64,000 bases of DNA from Symbiodinium natans (Eukaryota; Sar; Dinophyceae; Suessiales; Symbiodiniaceae): the NCBI GenBank assembly GCA_905221605.1, contig CAJNDS010002091.1:336001-400000 (forward strand), in the 5' to 3' direction. The position numbers and the translations under genes were made by a program. The notes below the pieces were generated by a model. It worked only from the letters and a program-made list of their open reading frames with translations. It had not been told where the DNA came from and searched no databases. Positions 58,201 to 64,000 of this stretch are shown here, one piece after another. The stretch's first letter is position 1. Each line of letters opens with the position of its first letter.

Positions 58201-58465
58201 GCCCTAAACCCTAAACCCTAAACCCTAAACCCTAAACCCTAAACCCTAAACCCTAAACCCTAAACCCTAAACCCTAAACCCTAAACCCTAAACCCTAAAT
58301 GCTGTTCTCCGACCATATCTTCTGAAAGCCCGTTCGCGAGTTCAAGGCTGGGGGCCTGGGGGCTTCTAAACCCCAAGCCCTACACTTTGAGCCCCAAACC
58401 CTAAACCCTAAACCCTAAACCCTAAACCCTAAACCCTAAACCCTAAACCCTAAACCCTAAACCCG
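58200..58465. repeat. two CCCTAAA tracts around a small island
   Basis: Tracts at about 58200-58299 and 58395-58465. The island between (58300-58365) reads LELANGLSEDMVGEQ on the minus strand and NAVLRPYLLKARSRVQGW on the plus. Confidence 0.9.
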
Positions 58466-59243
58466 AGAAAATGAACTCTCAGCCCTAACTAAACTAGACT
58501 CTAAGCCCTGAACTCTAAACTCTAAACCCTGAACCCTAAACTGTAAACCCTGAACCCTAAACCCTACTAAGCCGAAAGCCTAAACTCTAAGCCCTAAACA
58601 CTAAACCCTGAACCCTAAGCCCAAAAACCTAAACCCCGAAGCCTAAAGCCGAAAGCCTAAAACCTAAACCCAAAACCTTAAACCTTAAACCCTAAACCCT
58701 AAACCCTAAACCCTGAGCCGGAGAGTGTAAAGAGGGAGGAGTTCAGGGAACCTTCGGGAAGCCCTGAGGAGCCAAAAAGGGTTCAGGGTTTAGGGTTTAG
58801 GGTTTGGGGTTGAGGGTGGAGGGTGTTAGGGTTTAGGGCGCCGGGAAGATACGTAGGGCTTTCGGGTTTGAGGGTGTTAGGGTTTCTAGGGTGTTTCAGG
58901 GTTATTAGGGTCTTTTTAGGGTTTAGGGGTATTCGGGTCTTCAGGATTTTTTGGGCTTTGGGGTTTTAAGGTTTTAGGGACTGTTGGGCTTTAGGACTTT
59001 TGGCCGTTTGGGGTTCAACTAAGGTTCAGCGCTTGTTTGGTTTCGGGCTTCAGGGCTTGGGTGCTTAGCCGTTGGGTTCAGGGTTTAGGGTTTGGGGCTT
59101 AGGGTTTAGGGTTTAGGGTTTAGGGTGCACAAGTGCAATGCCCAACTGGAGTCGAGGGCAAAAGCCCTTGAAACTCTTTGAGGGGGTTTTGGATGCTGCC
59201 CCAAAGCCCTTAAATCCTAAAACCACCTCAGGGGTTTTAGGGG

Positions 59244-59358
59244 CAATTAAGGTATACCCAAAGGCTCCAATGTAGTTCCTTTTTGGGTTAGGTATGGGGG
59301 ATTCTATAGCATACTACCCCCAAAAAGGCACTACAAAGGAGCCTTTGGGTAATTATAC
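59244..59358. repeat. palindromic element, family S
   Basis: ATACCCAAAGGCTCCAATGT left; TACAAAGGAGCCTTTGGGTA right; AGTTCCTTTTTGGG pairs with CCCCAAAAAGGCACT. One copy only. Confidence 0.8.
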
Positions 59359-59384
59359 AGGGACCATCAGGAAAAAACGATTGG

Positions 59385-59512
59385 AAATTATTCCGACCCC
59401 TGTCGTATCTCGCTCCGAGGAGCCCAATTATCAAGGAACTTGACGTCGTTCTCAGACAGCGACCATGCGTTGCTCACATCAAGGCCGTTAAAGAGGAACT
59501 CGACATCCGCCT
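59385..59512 (-). CDS. candidate exon, EF-hand-like
   Basis: The minus strand reads ADVEFLFNGLDVSNAWSLSE, NDVKFLDNWAPRSEIRQGSE and TAA. FLFNGLD...W.LSENDVKFLDNW has the helix-loop-helix spacing of degenerate EF-hands common in dinoflagellate proteins, with a poor calcium loop. Acceptor AACAGCAG. Confidence 0.62.
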
Positions 59513-59576
59513 GCTGTTAGTTCCCTATAGGGTTTTGGGTTTTAGGGCTAAGGGAGTGAACCCTAAACCCTAAACC

Positions 59577-59664
59577 CTAAGGAATAAACGGGTACCCTTT
59601 TTGGTTTCAAGGGGCTTCGAAGGGGACCTGAACCAAGGGAACAAGGGCCTACTCTGGGTCCTAG
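59577..59664. mobile_element. introner-like element, family A, left end replaced by CCCTAAA
   Basis: The core AATAAACGGGTACCCTTTTT and right end GGGCCTACTCTGGGTCCTAG are intact. The left CTAGACCC.. terminus is gone: CCCTAAA units run straight into GGAATAAA. Confidence 0.75.
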
Positions 59665-59755
59665 GAGTAGCTGTTCCTGTTACTCTTTCAACTTTAACGT
59701 TCACCCCTGACTGCCCCGCGTTTCCCATGTGCCCCAGGCAACTGATGTAAAAGCC
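59665..59755 (-). CDS. candidate exon abutting a family A element
   Basis: The minus strand reads LGHMGNAGQSGVNVKVERVT then GTATP, running directly into the family A terminus CTAGGACCC, as in the proven A introns. Confidence 0.58.
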
Positions 59756-59763
59756 GCGCCGCC

Positions 59764-59876
59764 CCTAAACCCTAAACCCTAAACCCTAAACCCTAAACCC
59801 TAAACCCTAAACCCTAAACCCTAAACCCTAAACCCTAAACCCTGTAGACCCTAAACCCTAAACCCTAAACCCTAAA
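59764..59876. repeat. CCCTAAA tract
   Basis: Fifteen perfect units with one CCCTGTAGA interruption. Confidence 0.94.
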
Positions 59877-59956
59877 AAAAAAGAGGACCCTGTCGGACTT
59901 CAAGATGGCAAGCTTGTCTTTCGAGCGGAGCTCTGTCTGCTTGCAAACACAAAGCG

Positions 59957-59979
59957 CCCCCCCCCCCCCCCCCCCCCCC
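59957..59979. repeat. poly-C run, 23 bp
   Basis: C23 within an otherwise mixed island. The minus strand nearby reads FCLQTELRSKDKLAILKS, of uncertain status. Confidence 0.88.
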
Positions 59980-60125
59980 GCGCAACCCTCAGATAAAACC
60001 CGCCAAAAGCACCCAAACTCACTGAAAGTCCGGTAACCCTCAGAACAGAGAAGAAAAAACACAAACTCACTCAACCCTTAGGCCTTAGTCCCTATAAGCT
60101 GCACCCAGAGCCGATGTTGCAGCCC

Positions 60126-60267
60126 CCCAAACCCTAAACCCTAAACCCCAAACCCTAAACCCCAAACCCCAAACCCCAAACCCTAAACCCTAAACCCCAA
60201 ACCCTAAACCCCAAACCCCAAACCCCAAACCCCAAACCCTAAACCCTAAACCCTAAACCCTAAACCC
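60126..60267. repeat. mixed CCCTAAA/CCCCAAA tract
   Basis: About 20 units in alternating blocks of the two variants. Confidence 0.93.
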
Positions 60268-60278
60268 AAACCTCTATA

Positions 60279-60340
60279 CTCCCAAACGCGTCAGAGCATT
60301 GAGTTCCCAGCGAAGCCCATCTTGTCTCGACAGCATGGTT
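60279..60340 (-). CDS. candidate exon, unknown protein
   Basis: The minus strand reads LSRQDGLRWELNALTRLGV followed by TAG. Both flanks telomeric. Confidence 0.48.
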
Positions 60341-60504
60341 CAGGGTTTAGGGTTTAGGGTTTAGGGTTTGGGGTTTAGGGTTTAATTAGGGTTTGGGGGT
60401 TACCATAGAAAGCCGCATTGCTCAAGGGACGCGCAGAAGCTGCCACAGTGGGAGTAGCTTTAGTTTAGAGAACGTGCGAGCAGCATATAGCAGATATTTG
60501 GAGG

Positions 60505-60608
60505 CTAGGGTATTCCAGTATCGAGCGTCTCATAAAACACCTGCAGCTGCGAGTGGGTGCCTTGCACGCCCCAGGGCCCTTGGTGCACTTCCTCAGAGGG
60601 ACCACGGT
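60505..60608 (-). CDS. candidate exon, unknown protein
   Basis: The minus strand reads SEEVHQGPWGVQGTHSQLQV then FYETLDTGIP and TAG. The plus ORF (RAAYSRYLEARVFQYRASHK) overlaps and is the rival reading. Confidence 0.45.
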
Positions 60609-60699
60609 TTTGGGTTTCGGGTTTGGGGTTTAGGGTTTCGGGTTTAGGGTTTAGGGTCCCAAATTGCTTTCAACTCAGATGCAGCTGTCCGTTAACAGG

Positions 60700-60770
60700 G
60701 CTTAGGGTTTAGGGTTTAGGGTTTAGGGTTTAGGGTTTAGGGTTTAGGGTTTAGGGTTTAGGGTTCAGGG
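60700..60770. repeat. TTTAGGG tract
   Basis: Ten units. Confidence 0.93.
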
Positions 60771-60882
60771 TAGGGTACAAACACCCTTCGGTGCAGCGGT
60801 TCGGGGTGTGAGCTTTTCTAGGGCTTTTTGGTTGCGCCATGACGTAGGTACAGTACCTTTCTTATACCGCCAGAAGCTAATC

Positions 60883-60974
60883 CTAAGGGTCCATGTACTT
60901 GGGCCCCAAAGTCCCTATCTAGGAGGTACTTTAAGGCCCAAGTCTTCCCTAGTTCGGTACATGGACCCTTAGGG
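60883..60974. repeat. palindromic element, family Z, reference-quality copy
   Basis: CCTAAGGGTCCATGTACTTG left; GTACATGGACCCTTAGGG right; both 18-bp termini intact and no telomeric sequence inside. Confidence 0.88.
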
Positions 60975-60984
60975 CTCAGTCTCC

Positions 60985-61285
60985 CTAAACCCTAAACCCT
61001 AAACCCTAAACCCTAAACCCTAAACCCTAAACCCTAAACCCTAAACCCTAAACCCTAAACCCTAAACCCTAAACCCTAAACCCGATTGCCTCCTGTTAGT
61101 TTGGTGCCTTCAAGGGAACCGAATTTCTCAATTCTCAGTGCGGTTCCGACTGATGGCCCGCAACAAAAGCAGAGAGGCTCAACAGGCTCCCCCTAAACCC
61201 TAAACCCTAAACCCTAAACCCTAAACCCTAAACCCTAAACCCTAAACCCTAAACCCTAAACCCTAAACCTCAAACCCTAAACCCT
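60985..61285. repeat. two CCCTAAA tracts around an exon
   Basis: Tracts at about 60985-61083 and 61193-61285, each with more than a dozen perfect units. Confidence 0.94.
61085..61186 (-). CDS. candidate exon, unknown protein
   Basis: The minus strand reads EPLCFCCGPSVGTALRIEKF then GSLEGTKLTGGNRV. Flanked on both sides by CCCTAAA tracts in the same orientation. Confidence 0.55.
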
Positions 61286-61383
61286 CCAAGGGAGAGCCCA
61301 AAGATTGAGGATTTTGGTTTGTAAGGGGTTGGTGGGTTGAGGGTTTAGACTTCAGGGGCTTGCTTGCTTAGGGCCTACAAGCC

Positions 61384-61530
61384 TCAGCACAAACTTGATC
61401 CCAAGCCCAAAGCAAGCAGGCTAACAGTGATCCCCGCCACCACCACAAAAACCTTGCCTGCGAGTGGGGGCTCTCGTACAGATGTAGGATGTACTTCGCG
61501 CTTTGCTTTAGGAAGTGGAAATGAATAAAC
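61384..61530 (-). CDS. candidate terminal exon with membrane helix
   Basis: The minus strand reads FPLPKAKREVHPTSVREPPL then AGKVFVVVAGITVSLLALGL and GSSLC with TGA. The last 20 residues form a clear hydrophobic helix, so a tail-anchored or multi-pass protein ends here. Confidence 0.55.
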   Translation of the reverse strand, partial: VYSFPLPKAKREVHPTSVREPPLAGKVFVVVAGITVSLLALGLGSSLC

Positions 61531-61749
61531 AAACCCAGGCCCTAAACACGAAACCCTAAACCCTAAGGCGATTGAGCCCTGAACTGTGGCCCCCAAGAGC
61601 GAACCACTCGGGTTCAGAGCTCAGGGGTCTTAGAGTAAACTCCAAGCACTAAACCCTAAACCCTAAACCCTAAACCCTGAACCCTTAACCCTAAACCCTA
61701 AACCCTAAACCCTAAACCCTAAACCCTAAACCCTAATCAGGCCGACATC

Positions 61750-61812
61750 CCGAAGCCCTCCCGTTGCTGCCAAGAAGTGTCTTCAGCTCTGTCAGGGAGA
61801 GCTTACCTTGGT
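61750..61812 (-). CDS. candidate exon, EF-hand-like
   Basis: The minus strand reads GKLSLTELKTLLGSNGRASG with acceptor AACCAAG. G-K-L-S-L-T-E-L resembles the end of a calcium loop plus exiting helix. Confidence 0.52.
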
Positions 61813-61964
61813 TCGGGTAGCAAGTTGTTTAGGGTTTAGGGTTTAGGGTTTAAGGTTTAGGGTTTAGGGTTTAGAGGCATCCTAAGCCCGAATTCCCAAA
61901 CCATAATCTCTAGTGCGTTCACTGTACTTCGGGCAGATTTCGTTTGAGGCTTCAGAGGGTTCCG

Positions 61965-62030
61965 GGCTTCCTTAATGCCAGGGCCGAGGTGTTACTCTGA
62001 TCCGCCTGCCCCATGTCAGAGGTGCACAGA
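61965..62030 (-). CDS. candidate exon, unknown protein
   Basis: The minus strand reads DMGQADQSNTSALALRKPGT then L and TGA. Weakly supported. Confidence 0.35.
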
Positions 62031-62177
62031 AAAGGCAGAAAGCAACCACGCACAGGCGAAACCCTAAACCCTAAACCCTAAACCCTGAACCCTAAACCCT
62101 AAACCCTAAACCCTGAACCCAAATCTCTCGCAAGAAGTGGAGGCATCGCGAACGCAGTGAACAAAGTTTGCAAAGGT

Positions 62178-62180
62178 GGG

Positions 62181-62212
<32 letters not shown>
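62178..62212. repeat. GA microsatellite
   Basis: GAGAGA run with two interruptions. Confidence 0.92.
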
Positions 62213-62215
<3 letters not shown>

Positions 62216-62449
62216 CGAGCCTCGTAACCATTACGAACTAGTTGACCTTGAGAAACCAAACCTACTTTTTTATAGGTTACCTAAGAATCCTTCAAAGGGG
62301 GCTGTATTTGCCTGACCTAGAAGAACGTAGGTTTGGGAGTTTAAGGTATGCTCAGAATGCATTCGAGAGAATTTGATGGGAAACCATGGTAATTACACGT
62401 CCAACAGGTTTAGGGTTTAGGGTTTAGGGTTTAGCGGCTTTGGATGAGA

Positions 62450-62542
62450 ACAAAGCCCAAGCGCAGTTAGAGGTGACGCCATTCCCGCCGACGTCCAAGG
62501 CCCGGAAAGCAGCAACTACCTGAAACGAGGAGGGCGCAGGGT
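62450..62542 (-). CDS. candidate exon, EF-hand-like
   Basis: The minus strand reads VVAAFRALDVGGNGVTSNCA then WALFSSKAA, with acceptor CGTTTCAG. FRALDVGGNGVTS matches a helix plus degenerate EF-hand loop (D-x-G-G-N-G). The plus reading LDENKAQAQLEVTPFPPTSK is the rival. Confidence 0.55.
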
Positions 62543-62565
62543 AGAGGTTTTAGCCTTAGGCTCTG

Positions 62566-62665
62566 TTTAGGGTTTAGGGTTTAGGGTTTAGGGTTTAGGG
62601 TTTAGGGTTTAGGGTTTAGGGTTTAGGGTTTAGGGTTTAGGGTTTAGGGTTTAGGGTTTAGGGTT
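62566..62665. repeat. TTTAGGG tract
   Basis: Fourteen perfect units, directly upstream of the 62450-62542 exon on the minus strand. Confidence 0.95.
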
Positions 62666-62667
62666 CA

Positions 62668-62768
62668 GGGCTCCTATACAACCCTTCTAAATACCCTGAA
62701 CAGCCCAAGGGCCCACCCATACTTCAGGACCTTCTGGGAATGGTGCTGAAACGATTCAGGGACCATGA
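62668..62768. repeat. family V element, left arm lost to a TTTAGGG tract
   Basis: Right half AGCCCAAGGGCCCACCCATA..TTCAGGGACCATGAACC remains. Confidence 0.58.
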
Positions 62769-62799
62769 ACCCTAAACCCTAAACCCTAAACCCCAAACC

Positions 62800-62980
62800 G
62801 TGAGATTTGGGGCTTGCTGGTCAGGATTCTGGGTTTATATGGCTCATAGGGTTCAGGGACAGGAAATCGTGAACACATGGCCTGGACATTTCTCCCAAAC
62901 ACATGCATGAACATGGATTTCCATGGACCCAGAACCTCCAAATAAATGAAGAAGACTTGCGGCGGCAGTGCTTCTGCCAC
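62800..62980 (-). CDS. candidate exon, unknown protein
   Basis: The minus strand reads LPPQVFFIYLEVLGPWKSMF, MHVFGRNVQAMCSRFPVPEP and YEPYKPRILTSKPQI. Open for about 60 codons. Family not recognised. Confidence 0.48.
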
Positions 62981-63234
62981 CAGGAGTGGCGAAGGATCAG
63001 AAAAGCCCCTAAAGCCTAAACCCTACCCTAAACCCTAAGCCCTAAATCCTACCCTAAACCCTAAGCCCCAAATCCTACCCTAAACCCTAAATCCTAAATC
63101 CTAAAGCCTAAACCTTCTCAAACCACCAAAGCCCGAAACAGCTCGAGCCCCAAGCTGTAAGCGTGAAACGGTTTGGATTCCCGGCTCTACTTGAAAAGCT
63201 GTGTAGTTAAGTACTGGGGCTAGAGGGTAGCTGT

Positions 63235-63446
63235 TGGGATGTTCCCCCCAGAGACTCCCAAACCCCTTAATTAAGGAATATCCCTTAAATCATAATAGGA
63301 ACCCTAATATGATTTAAGGTATGTTCCTTAATTATGGGGTTTTGGAGTCTCTGGGCCCCTTAGACTAACAGTCCTTAAAAGGAACTATGGTACCCCCCTA
63401 CTAGAATGCCTGTTGAGGACTGTGAGCATAAGGGGGAACATCCCAA
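63235..63446. repeat. family X element with a second palindrome nested inside
   Basis: Outer ends TTGGGATGTTCCCCCC and AGCATAAGGGGGAACATCCC are family X. Within it, 63249-63353 is a separate inverted repeat (CAGAGACTCCCAAACCCCTT and TTATGGGGTTTTGGAGTCTC). Outside the insert the X core (AACAGTCCTTAAAAGG..GAGGACTGT) is intact. Confidence 0.85.
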
Positions 63447-63471
63447 TCCCAAAGTACTGGGGTTATAGGAC

Positions 63472-63573
63472 TGGTAGCTCAGCAACCGTATTACAAAAAA
63501 GGGTACCCTGTTTCGGGCTGGTTGCTTTATGAGGGAACCTTCAACCCCAAAAACAGGTACCACTGGGCTACCA
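63472..63573. mobile_element. introner-like element, A-type core with third terminus type
   Basis: TGGTAGCTCAGCAACCGTAT left; GGTACCACTGGGCTACCA right; core AAAAAAGGGTACCCTG and TTATGAGGGAACCTTCAACC as in family A. Lies 25 bp from the nested X element. Confidence 0.72.
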
Positions 63574-63764
63574 AGGTAGCTGTAGTTACAAGTGGTGGTA
63601 GCCTTATTTAAAGATCTGAATAACCCTACTTAACAACTAGCCTTGGACCTCCAAGTATGCTTGCTCTGGGGCAGGGTTTGGGAGGCTCGGGTTTTAGGGT
63701 TTAGGGTTTAGGGTTTAGGGTGCTTGGGGCCAGAAGCCCTGAACCCAAACCCTGAACCTACGCT

Positions 63765-63840
63765 CCACGCTCCACATGTCCGAGAGACGTTGCCGTGGAC
63801 CCTGGGGGCGGCAGCAGCTTGCTTTCCAAGAGAAGCAGTG
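63765..63840 (-). CDS. candidate exon, unknown protein
   Basis: The minus strand reads GKQAAAAPRVHGNVSRTCGA then WSVG. The plus strand is open as well. Confidence 0.4.
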
Positions 63841-63934
63841 GGAATAAGAGCTCATTCATTTAGGGTTCAAGGCTGTGGGCTCAGGTATCATCAGGGGATT
63901 GTTGCAAGTAGAGGATGAAGGGATTACGGTTGAG

Positions 63935-63999
63935 GGATGAGGCATCCCTCGGGGGAGAAGGAGATCTTCAGATACGGCTTCAGGAAACCGCGAGCCTGT
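63935..63999 (-). CDS. candidate exon, cut by window edge
   Basis: The minus strand reads QARGFLKPYLKISFSPEGCL then I. Incomplete at the window's right end. Confidence 0.42.
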
Positions 64000-64000
64000 C

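Noticed and set aside
1-64000. A true chromosome end or subtelomere
   Set aside because: Telomeric arrays flip orientation dozens of times and are short (20-210 bp); no terminal array and no decline with distance from either edge.

Overview
The window looks like nuclear DNA of a dinoflagellate, most likely Symbiodiniaceae or a close relative. Four things suggest this: telomere-type TTTAGGG/CCCTAAA repeats throughout; an intronless gene with a ubiquitin-like head and ten LGDGSVVTWG-type repeats, a protein style common in Symbiodinium; a non-LTR retrotransposon of a dinoflagellate type with a GEASHPGP motif; and very small exons with GT or GC donors, split by short inverted-repeat introns (introner-like elements). 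No bacterial-style operons, rRNA, tRNA or CRISPR arrays were seen.

Most of the window is a chain of GC-rich islands of 50-200 bp. Each is open in a frame that reads like protein on the minus strand, and they are separated by 200-1500 bp of CCCTAAA/TTTAGGG tracts and palindromic elements. I read the islands as exons of several multi-exon minus-strand genes with telomere-repeat-filled introns. Best supported are: an RRM protein (exons 17044 to 15058, joins in frame); exons with PDZ-like segments (9.7 and 7.8 kb); a gene ending at 46878 with an EF-hand (exons 50351 to 46878); a DETGRWEVKLSDGE-type domain split across 40.6 and 39.5 kb; and EF-hand-like exons at 59.4-62.6 kb. Gene boundaries are mostly not resolvable by eye.

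The largest contiguous coding unit is a non-LTR retrotransposon at 23699-30904 (minus strand), flanked by a perfect 13-bp target-site duplication and 5'-truncated in its first ORF. Its gag-like ORF1 and its endonuclease-RT-RNase H ORF2 share one frame and are separated by a single UGA in the context UGA-CUAG, a known readthrough context. The RCC1-like repeat gene lies at 19387-20853.

Recurrent palindromic elements fall into at least ten families, named here A, A2, R, S, T, U, V, W, X, Y and Z. Family A has CTAG ends and makes 4-bp target duplications. At four places, removing the element plus one duplication copy joins flanking minus-strand reading frames without a stop, so these elements behave as introns. 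In several copies a telomeric tract has replaced the core of the element, which suggests how the interstitial telomeric repeats spread. Coordinates of short exons and element ends are read by eye and may be off by a few bases.
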